Below, piece after piece: positions 1 through 14,900 of a DNA stretch of 64,000 bases (positions are counted from its first letter, which is position 1; each line of letters opens with the position of its first letter). The stretch is from Telmatactis stephensoni (lineage: Eukaryota > Cnidaria > Anthozoa > Actiniaria > Isophelliidae). Under the pieces are notes generated by a model, which searched no databases, was not told the origin of the DNA, and saw only the letters and a program-made list of their open reading frames with translations. The DNA is taken from NCBI GenBank assembly GCA_029948255.1, contig JALIZF010001889.1, positions 1 through 64,000 of the forward strand, in the 5' to 3' direction. The translations under genes were made by a program, and so were the position numbers.

Positions 1-2690
1 TGTTGGTACATAAAACTTTAAGCCGGGATTTTGCCATTTTTCAAAGCCTCTTTCATCTTCCAGTCATCATTACAAGCTGACGATCATTGATTTAAATAAC
101 GAGTTTTTAATTGAAACCTTTCAGCACATCTGCTAAGCTCGTTACGATCCTGTAACGACGATCGGTACTTTACAAGTTGGCACTCATAAAATAGTCTTAT
201 CATAGCTAGTTTAATGATAAGGAGTAAAACAAACTACCATCATGCGTCGAGAGATAAGATAGATAATTCTCACGATATCTTGGTAGTGATACCATAAGCT
301 TATAGCTTTACCGCTCTACTCACTGTTCGACTATCATCGTACACACTAGGATCTAGTCCGCCTTGTGCTAATATAATTTGGGCAGCTTTGGACCGGCGAC
401 CAAAAACGTAGAAGAAATTAAGAACATAGTTTCTTTGAAGTATGACAAATTCACCTTAATTACGCTTGTGTGATATTCTGAAATAATAGTTTTATTCGAA
501 AACGAATCCACCATCAAATTTGTCGTGTAAATAATTGTAAAACGGCAACGTTTTGCCGCGATTAGTATTAAAAATGCAAAAGTTACAAATATTTAAATTA
601 AAAAGATTTTCAAAAATAAAAAAATAAAAAATAAAATACGAGGGTGGGTATACCGTTTCCGGTACACTGGTAAATCATATATTTCTTTGCAAAACTTCAA
701 AGTTTCATTTTCAATCGCCATGAAACTTTGCACTTTTCATCAATATGGACAAATTCGTTGATCGTCTTGTTTTTCCTAGAAAATATTTTTTCAGGATTCT
801 ATGCTCGCCAGTGTGCTGAAGGTAAATAAAGTGGCTCCCTGAATGTATGAATTGCGCTGTATTTCGTTGCCGGGACATTATTGCTGAATTTCAAGGAAAG
901 AAAAACGGGATTTTTTAAGTTGAACAGATTTAAAATAATACATGATGAAGAAGTGAGGTGAAAAAAAAGGAGAGAGAAAAAGGGACGCCACTGCTCGTAG
1001 GGTCATGGCTATTCAAGCAGGGACTGAGAGTGTACAAAATACATCATATAAAGACATATTGACAAGGACAGAATGTTTAGTGAGTCTATAGAAAGGGTTC
1101 TTTAAAATTTTTGAAAAGGAATGTCAACATCTTTACTTGTTCAATGCGGGTCAGAAATATTTACAATAATACACCTTTGGTTGATTGAATTTGAACACTA
1201 AATTCTAGAGGCGGTGTATACGTTTTTGGGTTAAGAATTCTGCATTGTAAAGCAATGATTCAGGTTAACTCTTGAATGAAGCTTTCTTAAGTTTGATGTG
1301 TGTGTTTTGTGAATTGAAATGTACAGTGTACGTGTTAAAAAGGATTAGCAAAGACTTGCCTGTCCTTCACTTTAGTGGGCCAAGTGATTATTGTTTGTCT
1401 AAGTTACGACACAAAACTAATTCAATGCATTAACAAGCGATCTGTTCAACAATGTACTCGTTTAGACCACGTCTTTTTGGACGTCGATTTGGTTTCTGAT
1501 GTGACAATATACGCACACGACTACGACATCTCAAATTGTTGGAATACCAAACATGACAGAACCGCCTAACGAAAATGAGTCAGATCGCAAAATAACACGT
1601 CTTCTCAACTGCCGTGTTTGTCCAAAAAGCGTGTACAACACCACGTTTTAAAGAGGAAATGGTTCCAGCTAACTACCCATGAAATCTCACAAGTTTTCTT
1701 TGGCACCCTGACCGGAATCTAAGAGTTGCTACTATTTGTCTATTTCATCAACGGAGGTCCACAAGAGAGAAGACAATCTTTTTATTCGTCTTAATGTGTT
1801 TACAGAGTAACTTGGAGCGATGTGTAGCCTGTCAAGCATCTTTGTCTCATTCAACACTACTGTCATGATTGTTGACGGCAAGAAGAAAGCAGACATTTTA
1901 AGAAAAAACATCTTTTTGACTCGAAGATTTCCGCTCATAAACGCTAAATGTGAAATTAATACGAACCCCTTACTTTAGCATTGGATGGTTTTTCGACTCC
2001 GCCTTTGTGCGATTAGTGACAAGAGCGTGTTTATTTGAAGGCGGTTGAGATGGAGCAACGTTTGGGGGAGGGGTGGGGCAGTGTAGATCACTCTAATTGA
2101 CTCTTTAAACGATTTATGTATGTAAATCTACACCCCTAATAATTAGAAAACAACAGAAGCGATTGATCTGACTCTTATTGAACTGCACGTGTAGGGTGTG
2201 GGGCTGTTCATAGATTAGGAACTCTTGAGGTCAAAAGGGTCTGCATAGCTAGTGACCAATTTGGCATTATTCGCTTGATATCGGTCTTTTGGATACTTCA
2301 TTATTTTCTTGATTAGATTTACTAAACCCATAGTACCTGAGAACTGACTGACTATTCATAAAACCCTGTGAAATGCCACAATTATGTACAGTGAAAAAAT
2401 AGCGGATAAAATTAAGGGCAACTTGAGACAATTTACGTTAATCAGATTATCATCACTCAGTCATCTTGAAAAGAGGACTGGGAAGGACCAAGGAAAGCTG
2501 TTGAAGGGCAATTTCTATGATAAAAAGGTCTAAATGATAAAAATCAACAAATCAGCACTAATGGACAACACAGTGACAGTCAACAATAGAATGCCAATGT
2601 GGCGATGTGATGCCGCAACACGACCAGGTAAACTCTAGACAGTTGAATACATCAGACTAGTGAAGATCTCATTCAGAAAGAATCACCATA
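1..2690. other. Non-coding 5' flank of the homeobox gene
   Basis: No protein-like reading frame, RNA gene or clear mobile element was recognised here. The sequence is AT-rich, and the short open frames at 1375-1569 and 1732-1938 have no family resemblance. It should contain the promoter and 5' UTR of the homeobox gene that starts at 2707, but I could not place a TATA box or start site with confidence. Confidence 0.5.
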
Positions 2691-2706
2691 GTCCTGAAGT
2701 GCCGCC

Positions 2707-2968
2707 ATGGACCAAAACAGCAGACAGGACGAACGAAGCAGACCACGATCTTTTCGCATTGATGATATCTTAGCGTCTTCCACAGAAACAAAAACATCGA
2801 ATAGTGTAGTCTCTACCACCACTAGATCAAGCAGTAATAGCGACGGCGCGGCGACTTCAAACCAACGTCAGACTGCTCTAAGTTCCCAGTGCGTCCTGCC
2901 TCTAACGTTTGGTGTAGAATCCCTACTTTCGCCGCGTCCATCCACAGACTATTCTCCGTCTAGATACG
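2707..2968 (+). CDS. Hlx: Hlx exon 1
   Basis: It encodes residues 1-87 plus the first base of codon 88 and ends at donor TACG/GTAAGATG. It carries the eh1-like motif and a Ser/Thr-rich low-complexity stretch (about residues 24-60). Confidence 0.88.
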
Positions 2969-5900
2969 GTAAGATGAAGAATTTTATGGAGTCTTTCTCA
3001 GTTAGAGAATTCAATGTTTGAACGATTAAGAGGGAAAATCATTTTGAAGCAATGGAAGTTTGACTTGTACATGACGCTTGCCTGCTTGCTTGCAGCTGAT
3101 TATTAGAAGATGGCGAAAGGGTGTAATGAGTTTGGTTGTTTAAGGGCTTTGTAAGCTTCCTTTAGTTGTGTAAAACTCTCTGCAGTGCTTATGCTTGTAT
3201 ATGGTACAAACCTTGTAAGTTGATACATTTTTGTTAGTTGTTAAATTAGTATATAGTATGTGTGTATGTTCACGTATATATGAATCATGAGTGGCGTGAG
3301 TCGTGTCAAGACCTTATCTTATTCATTGAGAAAGCCTTTTCCTGACACTTCAACTCAATTCATAGTTTTACTATTATCACTTTGTTCTGTTCCACCGACG
3401 GCAGTAAATCTCTCTTCCTGGCTTTTCCTTATCTCCTTTGATATGATCTGTGTGTGTGTCAGTAGTAGTTCAAAGATCTCATTTCAGATCTCCTTGATAT
3501 CACTGAGCAGCTCTGTTTTACTGTGAACTGTTGTTAGCCCAGCACAATGCCGTTTACAGTCACATTGTAATAAAAAGCGTTTGGCGGAAACCTCCACTTT
3601 GCTACAAAACTCAAAAGTGTCGACACAAAGAATTGAAAGTAAACTCAAAGTGGCGAACAGTATTTCGATGTTTTTCCTTCGAACCTCAAAGTGTGAGTTT
3701 GGCTTGAAAATGTATTGTGCTATTCATCTGGTTGAAAACCGTAACCTAAGAGTGCTGTTCGCAATGTTGATCCAAGGATCAGTCAGACCGTCAGCCTTCA
3801 AGTTACGGATTATTAGAGTTTGTTCATGAATATCGGGGATTAAGAGTTGGACGAGCCGTTGACTTTTGTCTTAGGGATCTATGAAAGCTGCATTTCGATC
3901 ATCACGGATGAGGTTACATTGTCCATTAAAAACACAAACATCGCTATCTGTAGCGCAAACAAATCTGCCCGCAAACTGGACACACTTTACTTGTCTTCGC
4001 GTCCAAAGGACCGTATCGTTTTACTCTTTCATAAAATAGCGTTTTTAAGTCCTAAAAAATTTGGTTTTACAAAACCAAAGTATTTCATGGCCCATGTTTG
4101 CTCCATACAGAAAGTAATGTAAGCTAAAGAAGACCCTTAACGAATTGGCTGCCCCAAAGATAAGTCTATCAATTACAATTAAATCAGCTACTTTTGCGAG
4201 CATTTTAGCATCCATTTTTCTCTCAGTTCTTCTGTGTTATTTTATGTTTTAAATAGGCATTTTGGCAATAGTCACCAAACTGTGTGAATTGATAGTTGAG
4301 TCTAACGTAATGAATTGAATAGCAAACGTCAACAAAATACAATAACGATTTTAGATACAACTATCGAACTTCCTTCAAACAACTTTCGCACTAATTAATA
4401 CCTATGTATAGAGGCGTCATTTGAATCTTCAAAATTGCTTTAATTCAAGTTTTTAGTTTATCAAAAAGACTGTAGAAAAATAAGAGATTTTCTAAAAAGG
4501 TTCCTAGTAGATCAAACGCAAACGTTCACACTTTGCCTTCAATTCAGTCAATCTAATTTCTGTGTTTGTCGCTCTAAAACTACAAAGAAGAGCTTGTTAT
4601 TTAGCTGAAGAGTGAACAATGGCTGACACTGTGGAGTTAATGTTAACCTAACAAAGCTGTGTGGATTTTCTTCAGCTCTTTTGCGACATTGAATCCTTTG
4701 TGAGAAACCTAGTCCTTTGTGAAGCTGTTATCCCAAATACAGTTGAATCCATATCAGAAAGGATCAGATTTCGGTCCTTTCTTTTCTTGAATGAACAGCA
4801 CTTTTCACTGGAAAACACCACCAAGTTCATCACAAACTCTTTTTCTTTTCAAAGCAAATTTCATTAACTATTTTCATAGGCTGTATCTTCAGCTTTCCTA
4901 AACTAACACTCTGGCATCTAAACTCGGAAGGGTTGCTGATCAGTATAATTAAGAATTGACTTCCATCTATCATAATGTTAGTGTTTCTGCAGAATGTATA
5001 ACGTTAAAGTAAATGGAAGGAAACATAGACATCCTCTTTTTACCATCACCTGCAGTTGTGTAATTTTATAACGAGCTCAATGACTTACCACAAAAGTTAC
5101 TTTTCATTATTAAAATTAACACCTCTTAATTTCTGGTTTTTAGAAAATATTACTTTTCTAATATTTTCAGCAGTTGGAAAAGACAAACTGGGTCACAGTT
5201 TCGTTTGCAAGATTTGTCGATTGTTGATTTGTTTTGCTTTCCGCAGAAGTTTCAAATTGATCTCAATAATACCAAATAAAATAATGTTAGTCGTAAAAAT
5301 AAACACCTTTCTGCAGTGTTGTAGAAGTTACTCCCGATTGCACTCTGTTTCTTTTTGTACTAGACCAAAAAATGTGCACTTTTCTCCAACTTCTCTTTTG
5401 AACAATTTCCTCATCATTTTACTTTTGTATCTCCATTGATATATACATGTTGAAAATGTTAAAAAGAAAACAAAAAGAACGAGCAAAGGTGGAGAGAAAA
5501 CCGGCTGGATTCACATGCAGATATAGGCTTAATTGCACTATGGGATGCTTGATTCTGCTTGAAGTCCGATTACTTCTTTGAACTCTACCGATCGACCATG
5601 CCAAACGGACGTACCTTCGATCATTGATGAGAGAACATACAGGTGATCTCAGTTTTTACTGTAGAAATCAAGAGCCTATCGCTTAATCGTTACAAATGTT
5701 CTAGTCTATATTTTGATTGCTTATTTCTAAAACCACAGATCATATCATTTTTCTGGCAGCAATACACTAAAATCCCGCGAAATTAAAATCATGTCATGTC
5801 CCCAAACCACAACGCGTGAGGAAATTTGATTTATATCATAAGTTATTAAACTTGGTTGAACTCATGTCTGAGGTGTTCTATTACTTTTGCGTTGGTATCA

Positions 5901-8900
5901 GCGAAAGTTGAATATGACGGGTTTTCAGTAAAGCAATGTTCTTCAATGACGTACGCCGATGCTTCCATTTAGGCAATGTTTCTTCAGTTTACGTGCCTTT
6001 CATTGTATAAGTTGGATTAAACTTCTTGAGTCGTTACCTGGGGGTCTGTGGAATGCTATTTCAATGGGTCTAACCCAAGTAGTGTATTATCATAGACATC
6101 CCTCCAAGACGAACCGAGGTGGTGTCAAGTTTCCAGTATCAACTTTGAGGTCAGAAAAACCCCGCCCAAAGCATTAGAGCCTTCGTGTTAGTTTGTATAA
6201 AGAAAGAATGAGATTGAAGGCTACCTCAATTCTAGGTTGTCTAGAGAGGTTTCTGTGGGATACCAAGTCATGTCGACCTTGGCGACGGTTTTTAGAGCCT
6301 TTCATAAAATGGTTCCACTTTAGACAAAGACTCAAGCTATCAGTGTGTCAACGCAGAGATTAAAGAATGTTTTTCTAGCCTTGTTTTGTATGTCATGACT
6401 TTGTTTTTGTTTTATAGCTGTCTTTGTTTTGCTAATGCTGGTTTTCTCAGACTTCAGTGGGTTTAAAAGCCGTATTAACTACAGCAGAGTAGAGACGAAC
6501 TCGAAAATGTTCTCAAGCTTATTTAAAAGGTTTGCATTGCCTTCTCGTGAGTACGGTAATCAATTTAATCGAAAGGCCATATCTACATGGAAAAAAAAGA
6601 GTTGAAAATATTTACGTTTAATGCCAACAAGGTCAGTGCCACGAAAACTCCCTTTAGCTCTAGATTTGTCACACAGGAAGTGGGATTTCGATAAACGGAA
6701 TTCCTACAAATGGGAATCAGACTGTTATTCGGTTTACTGCATAAAATGGCGACGACCAGCTAACTGTGGCACGTCATCGGAAATCCTTTGAGTTTTGATC
6801 TTGCAAATGAGACGATAAAGTTTGTTGCTAATGCAATATTTCACTTCAAAATTCAGACCGTGATTCTTGTAATAACAAAGTACTTAGGGTGTAAATCAGT
6901 CGAAAAAAACTGTTCTTGAGTTTGTGAGTTTATCATTAATAAATTTAAAGTTTTATTTGTTAAAATGGGTTTAGCGTCGTGGGCCGGATAAGTGTTGACT
7001 AAATATTCTCATTCAGAGAACAAGGTTTATGCAAGAAGTTATGAATAAAAATTTATGCCAAGCACATCTTCTTCGTAAAGACGGTTTGAAACTTTCCAAG
7101 CGTTGCAAAGGAGGAAAAAAAACTGAAAAAAACACGCCGTGGTCTAGAACTGAGAAACTTGACTTCTGAATCGTTCAACAAAAACATTCCCTTTCCGACT
7201 TTGCGAGAAAAAAAATCTGTCTTCTTAGTACATGGTGAAGATATTTCTTACGTACAAAATATGATCATCAAAGATTTTTTAAATAATGTATATCGTGCAT
7301 GACAACATACTGCGCAATGTAAATCGACTTGCAACTGAACTTTGAAAAAAACCTACATCAATATTAGAATTACAAAAGAACCAGTTTAACTGCAAATAGC
7401 TCTTTGAAACCTTGTTTCTTTTGATGAAAAAGTGTTTTATTCATCAGTTAGTTTGTACAGTTGAAAAACCATCACTGCCAGTGCAAGACTGTAAACATCA
7501 CATCGTCTAGCCCATGGGATTCATTGTCAGCTTCAGTACTGAATATGGGTTAGCTCATTGTTTGATGGGATACAGCGAATTTACTGTTTATACTTGTGAA
7601 CGTAGTCAGCGCAGATGACTGTTCGTTAAACAATGCAAGAATACAGTTACAGAGATCCTCTCCTTTGTAAGCGTTTTCACACCTCTACATTAAGAAGCCT
7701 TTTGTGTGGAACTATGGAAAATTCTTTCACCAACATGGCCTCTTTTTGAAGTAATCTATACTGTGTTTGCACAGTTGAGAAACATTTTCACACTCAGTTT
7801 CGTTTCGTTCATCCATGTTACCGAAACCTTTGATTTCTGGCTTGTCTCCCCATTAAATTGAACTCAGAAAGATAAGGGTTTACTTACTAATTGCTTTTTC
7901 GTGATGCTAGCGTCTTAGCTGCAATGCAAAATTGTGCTTTGAAACCGATATCCGACGTAAAAAGAGAATGTATCATGTATCAAGCGCAGTGCATGAGATC
8001 TAGACATACAAAACGTGCGGATTTATCAGAACTGTATCCGAAACTTTATCACCAACACTGTTGAAATGGCTTTGTTTAAATTTATTTCATGGAAAAATGT
8101 CATGAAAGGTTATTTTTATTTTTACTATTTTAGTTCACAATGACATATTTTTTGTGGTATGACACCTTTTAGTTAATAACGAAGCTCATGTTCGTAGAAT
8201 GAAACTCATTAATACCTGGCTTTTACATCAAATTGCAGATTAAATAAATATGTTCTTTTAAATTTCAAGGCTCTTAGCTAAGTGATAATTGAGGTAAATT
8301 GTGAAAGAGTGCATCTAAATTAAGGAATTTAATCGAGAGTTTGTATATGAAGTTGTAGTGCCGATTAGGCGAAAGAGGCACAATCAATCATTAGTGGTTT
8401 TCATCGTGTAAAACTAATTAACAGTAACAATAGAAACACAATTTACAAAAAGAAGGCCATTTGTGTTCAATTAGAGTATGTTACAAGTGAAAAAGTTGTT
8501 CATTATGTAGTACAAGTACTAAGTTTTGATATCAACCAGCAAAATGGCTAGTTTTCAGATAAGCCCATGTGGACGTAGTAATCAGCAGTGTTCTAACAAT
8601 GATTAAGTAAATGCTTGCAAAAACCTGGCGTCCTTCGTCAGTAGTTCTTTCTCTTACAACAGATATTTTAAAACATGTGAAATTTTACTGTAATGCAGTA
8701 TATTCATTAATTAATGCATTGAACATCTTTTTAGCTTTGTAATTAAGGGTGTTGCTGAGTAAGCTTACTATATATCAGTCATAAATCTGGCTTCAATTTT
8801 CATATCTCGAAAACTGAAAATGTTTTGTCATAAAATATTCTCCAAAAAAGTGTTTCAACCCAATTATTTCTGACTTGTCCGGTTACTTAAAGAGACACCA

Positions 8901-11900
8901 AAACAACAGCTTTCCATATGTAGTCGAACTAAAGTCATTCAATGATTCTTTGAGATTATCTTACAATTGATATCAAGTTTTTGTCGGCAGTCGGTGTGTT
9001 TGCCATCAAGTAAGCCTTTATCTAGCTGCGCAGCCGAAAGTAATCTTTCAGCTCGGAATGTCTATTGAAGTTTGCAGACGTGTTATTGCCGGAGACATGA
9101 ATACTATAAACTATCAAAACTTCAAAATCGTGAGAAAAATGAATTGGTCTGATTTTGGGAAAAAAGATTTGATCTTATCAAAGTGGAATATCGATTTGCG
9201 ATTTGATTTTTTACAGCCTAGAAAATCTAAAAGAGGGACTTTTCATGTCCTCTCAAATTTCAAAACTTCTGTTTCCGTTCTTTTTCAAAGAAGGAGTTTA
9301 TTTCTGGTCAAGCAAATAGCTTGCTCGCAAGTCAAGTGCGCCTCTCAAATTTACAAAGCGTTCGCCCTCTGAACATGTTGAATTTTCATGTACTCATATT
9401 AAAAATCGCTCCTGTCATTTTATGCTACAAAGGCATGAATTTATTTATTACAGCATGGGATATTGAGCGATTAAATTGCTACTCATTTGGCTGTAAACTC
9501 CCGTGAGAAGTTTATTGTATCTCTCAGTATGATGACATGGTGAAATTCATATTTATTGAAATGTGCTCTGAAACTATATACATCATTTATGACATCAGTT
9601 ATGACAGTATGTAACTTCAATTCTCTAACCTAACAGGAAAAACAGAACATCTTATGAAACTCATAAAATGATAACATACTATAAAGTGGAGAATGAAAGG
9701 AAATACAAAAATGGATGCAAAATATATAAAAGAGACTTATATAGGAAGCTTTTGTCGACGGACAACCGAATGAAAGCCAAGCAACTCACCAGTCAGATGG
9801 ACGGCACTCACACTTAGCCATTCAACTGTTTATTTCAAAATCGTTGACGGTCTGAGATCCGAATCTGACATCTGAGACCGAGCTAGTAACTAGCTGCAAA
9901 TTTTGATATACACAAAGCCGAATGACTGGTGCAGTTTATTGTAATATTGAAATATAAGTTATGAGTTTTGTGTCAGAATTGTGCACTTTCGTATTTTAGT
10001 CGGAAAACGAAAAAGCAAAAGATTAATGTTTCATCTCAGATGCACCAACGTGTTTTTGTTTTTGTTTTTGTTTTATACTTTTGTTGTTGTTGTAGTTCAG
10101 TTACAAAAATGAGTGCATAACACATAAATTGTTGGAGTTTTAATGAAACCATACAACGGCTCTTTTTCATGTCATCTATCCTCATTGTGGGTATTACCTC
10201 AATACAAAGAGAATTATAAAATTGCAAATCAACAAAAGAATCAATTCGCTAAACAAACACCAGTCTAAAGAGCTCCATCTTAACTGCAACCCTTTCGGGG
10301 TTTTTGCCATTATTTTATGTAGATTTTAAAAACTCATTTTATGCCAATAAGTCAATGGTATCGAATGTAATGTTATTCCAATTCAGTGTTTTTTCAGTCT
10401 TAGACAGAAGTATCACAGAAGTATACATGCTAAATGCGGTGTGTTTTGATGGACAGCACAACATTTAAAACAGGAAAACTTACAAATGAGTAGCTAAATA
10501 ACTCATAATTACCGCAAACCACAAAGTCAATCAAAAAGAACGACATTCTTAAAAACCCCGATAATTAGTCGCTGCCCGCCCAGATTTCGTACGACAGCTG
10601 CGATGGTCTAAATCTGAAAACAAACAACACATTGTACGCAAATGAGTCGGCTTTGATTTGAGATTTGCCGTGGAAACTGAAATACTGTTTATGACAGTTC
10701 AATTGATGTGAGTTGAATGGATACATTCATCGAGAAAGAATGAAGGTTATGAGGTGTTGGTTCAATGGCTGGGTATTCTTGAAATCGTGAATTTGTCAAT
10801 AGAATATCAGCTATGTAAGCCTTCGGGAGGCTATGTAAACGATGAAGATACTTCAGAGCAATCGCTGCTAAGAGGAGGTCTTAGTCGAATTGAGAACAAA
10901 CGAGCTACCACTTGAACTCTCAAAGAAAGATCCTCTCAGTTGACTTTTTTAAACGCAATAAAAATAAAGGAATCGAGGAGCTTTGCGCAAAGCAGGTTGG
11001 GATTTTGAATTCCGAATAAAACTGCAAATCAAATTGCAAAAACAAAAAATTTTCCGCAAACTCTCCATTAAGCCGATGAGTCCTGTGAAACGAGACTGCC
11101 ATTAGCCTAGCTCATTTCGTATGTCTTAATTGCTCTTTGTTTGTAACGTTTTAAGCTCTATTTCTACGCCATTATCCAACATTTGACTGAGTAATGGCCA
11201 CCATCTGAACAAATACTCTGACACCTGAAAAAACTCCGATTTCGAAAACAATTGTTCATCTCAAGACTCTCAAAATACATCAATAACACTAAATATAATA
11301 CTATTAAAACTTGGAGACTCTTTCTAAACACTGATTCCCAGTCTAAGTATAGTGTTTATCTTTGCTTTTTGCTTTTAAATATAATATTTAGACAGTTGAA
11401 ATTATATCGATCCGTGGCCCGGCGAGGAACGCCTTGAGCATGTGAACAAACTTACGACTTCAAAAGTTGTTAGCAATTTTTAAGGTATGGAAGATCTAAC
11501 GAGTGAAGTATACTTATGCTAGCAGACATTTACAATTTTCTTTTGAAGTTTGATATATTGAATTTATCATAAAATAAAAATGGATTTTATCAGACAAAGG
11601 TCTCGACGCCCATAGCGGATTTGCTTGCACTTTCATTCACTCAAAAACTTACTTCGTTCGTAACTTGCATAACTAGGAAAAAAGACGACTTCCTTCAGTA
11701 TCTCAAACCATGCATATTGAATAGAAAATTTATGAAGAAAACAAGTGATTGATTGATAGTTTGATCATATTTAAATTTATGTTCTCTTCAGGACTAAACG
11801 TATTGTTGAATTTCAATCACATTGAATTGGTTTTTATATTATATATTGTCAATTCACGACCCTCAATTTGTTTTGAATGGGAACTCTGGTTTGAATAGAC

Positions 11901-14900
11901 AGCTTGCGGAAAAAATCGTGTTTAGACGTGAAAACTCGGTTTTCAGAAGGCCATAGTGTAAATATTTAAGCAAACATTTTAATTGTCCAAAAATGGCCGG
12001 GATAGTATATAGTAACGAGGCCGAAAGAGTTCATGAATAAAAATCTTAGGTCAGAATTGTGACGGATTTTAATAAATCGGCAAACGAGCTTTTGTCAATC
12101 ATTTGTCCCAAGTGTTTTGATGATATAAAGAAAGGATAAGAAATCTTATTCAGTGCTTGTCAAAACGTCGTCATCTATGGCGACGATAATTATCTATTTG
12201 TTAAGAATGGTTAACGTAAGCAAACACTGAGCCATGTGGTCGATGAGTCTTGAAGATCAAAACAGGGGGTATGGTTAATAAAATTTCCTCAGATTTCATG
12301 AGATGTGCTGTTAAAGAGTATTCAGCTGGAATTAATCACCGTCTGAGATTTCTCACAATCAAGGTGTCGCAAAAGTTAGTGAAAATTGGGAGAAAACGCC
12401 AGGACCAGTAAACTGCAAATACGATTGACAGATTTTGACTTGCTTAAAGTGGTAACTCAGAATGTTTCGAATTAACTTATATTTAGTTGTTTTTGTCATT
12501 ATGTCAGTTTGGATCTATTTTCGGCTTTTACACAAGATGTGTCTTGAGAACCTATGAAGCTCAGTACTATATGACCTACACCGCAGTTGAAGATAGAAGA
12601 AAAAAATAGTGTCAAAAGGGCTAATGATATCCTTTTCGCTCCAGCATCTGTTCATACTTTCATGAAAGCGGACAGACATCTACATGGCCGGCCGCGCGCC
12701 GCATCCTCCAGGGCCGAATTGTTTGAAAGTGGGTTAGCTGCTAATCCTGGTTACAAAATTAGTTATATTCTAGCAAATAAATAACAATTCCGCACGAAGA
12801 AATCGTGTAAGATATTTGGATTTGATCATGACTGAGGCCTTTATCAATAAATTACTCGAGATCAACAGAATACCCATGCTAACCCTCCGCCATCTCATTC
12901 GACTACAAACTTATTTCCCCTTCAATAGTTTTATCAGACAATTACGTACACGCCTTCAACGCCGAGTATGAAGCCCATCTCACTCCAAATCCGTAACTCC
13001 CCCGTAACTCGTAAGTTTGCCATGGCCATGTATAGCAGCTATGGCGAAGACTGAATGAGTTTTGGATCAAATAATGAATCAAAAAGAATAAAAAACGTGC
13101 TGCTTGCGTTTTGCTTTCGTCGAGAGTGGAAAGCAGGCTTTAGTTAACACAGTACAAATTGCTGAACTTTGGGGCCAAGAACAACTAGTGAAGTTGCAGT
13201 CATTACAACCTGCATTAATTGCCTTTCTAAGATATTTTAGCAACACAAATGAGGCGATTCGTCACGACGGAGACGACCTTGCTGAATTGTACCAAAATCG
13301 ATTAGTGCTAAAATGTAAAGAAAACTTTTCATTTTACCTTCTTAGTTTAATTATAATCGCAAGTTAACAACAAGTTAACCAATTGACATGCAACATTGAT
13401 GTGCGTTATTTTACAAATAGATCTGTTTTATATATTGACTATATTTACCAAAACATTTCAATCAATCACGATCAAAGCGCGCATGTCTCTGACGTCATCT
13501 GTGCATCTGTACACACGCTGTACCCACGCTATACCCACATATAGTCAATTGAAGAAACGTCGGGTCTAAAAACATATAGAAGCTGAGACCGAAATGGTGC
13601 ATGGGATGTCAATAATTATATTCTGATTTATTCATTTAAGCTGCAACCGATAAAAAATCGAAGCCAAACGGCCCGACAACCCAGGTCCTGAAGACGCTTT
13701 TGGCATTTTTCATCGAAGGCAAAGCGTAAATGAATAAATCATGTGATTATTGACATCCCAAGCGCCATTTCGGTCTCAGCTTCTATGTTCTATGTTTTTA
13801 GACCCGACAACGTTTCTTCAATGATAAAGTATTAACACATTAAAGAATTAAATCCCAAGAGTAACATCACGTGGTCTGAAATGGGAAAACAAACAACGAA
13901 GCTGAAAAGGTCTATTGACTATATACTTCTCCAACAATCGTTGCGCGTGTAATATAAGTTATATAACACATATATTATAACCAAAGTCTTTAATCAAGGC
14001 TTTGTATTTTTTTCTTCAGAAACGTATTACCAATTGATTCCAGGAGCGTACTGGACCCCACCTTACACATGCTACACAGCAGCGGCAGCTCATTCATGTA
14101 ACAGTTGTTATAATCATTCAAGTCTTTCATACTATGGTAGCCCGAGTAAACTTTCAGGTACGTTACAAGAAAAGATTAGTATAGTTAGCGACAAAATTAG
14201 CAGGATAAAAATGCATCAATAAGCCTGAATGTTGAGTATGCCTATGTCAATAGCGCAGATTAGGCTTTGATGTAAAATCTCTTCATTTCCAAGCATAAAG
14301 TTTGCACGTATCCCTTTGCAGTCGTTTAAAATACCTCTAGAAATTCTGTAAAATCGATTTTCAAAGCTAGATCGAGGGATTTAATATCTATAAATTATCC
14401 GGAAAAGGAAGGGGTTAAAAAGAAGAGAAGTTCTATTTATTGCAATTTGAAATTGAAAAACTTCATAATTGGCACTTCACCGGCTATACAACAGTCTGGC
14501 CTTAATTTGCGCGCAGTTCCAAATTTTGTCTGCAGGTACTTGCGTCAGAAATAACTGGGTTACAAACCGTACGGGACTCGGATGGCCCAATAACTGTGAT
14601 TTGGAACCCGTGCGAACGTTGCCAACAACATTCAACATTGTCGGCCAACAAATCCCGACACTGTGGGCTTGGACACATTCGATGCGTTTGTACACCCTGT
14701 TTAGTGTTGCTGACAGTTGTTGGTTTCTTTCAAACTTCGCCTTGCAACTGCCAACATCACATCGGGGTGTGCAAACGCATCCAGCATCCATGCATGTTCG
14801 AGGCAACAGTGTTGGGGTTGTTGGTCAACAATCTTGGATGTTGTTGGGAGCAGTTTCCACGAGGCTTTTAAGGTAGTTTCAAATAATTGTTGGGCTCGTA

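Noticed and set aside
12680..12720. GC-rich patch ggccggccgcgcgccgc that looks like cloning-site sequence
   Set aside because: The flanks are ordinary AT-rich host-like sequence with no vector backbone, so it is probably natural.
13104..13367. 87-aa frame with protein-like composition in Hlx intron 1
   Set aside because: Exons 1 and 2 join in phase without it, and no family was recognised. A cassette exon cannot be excluded.
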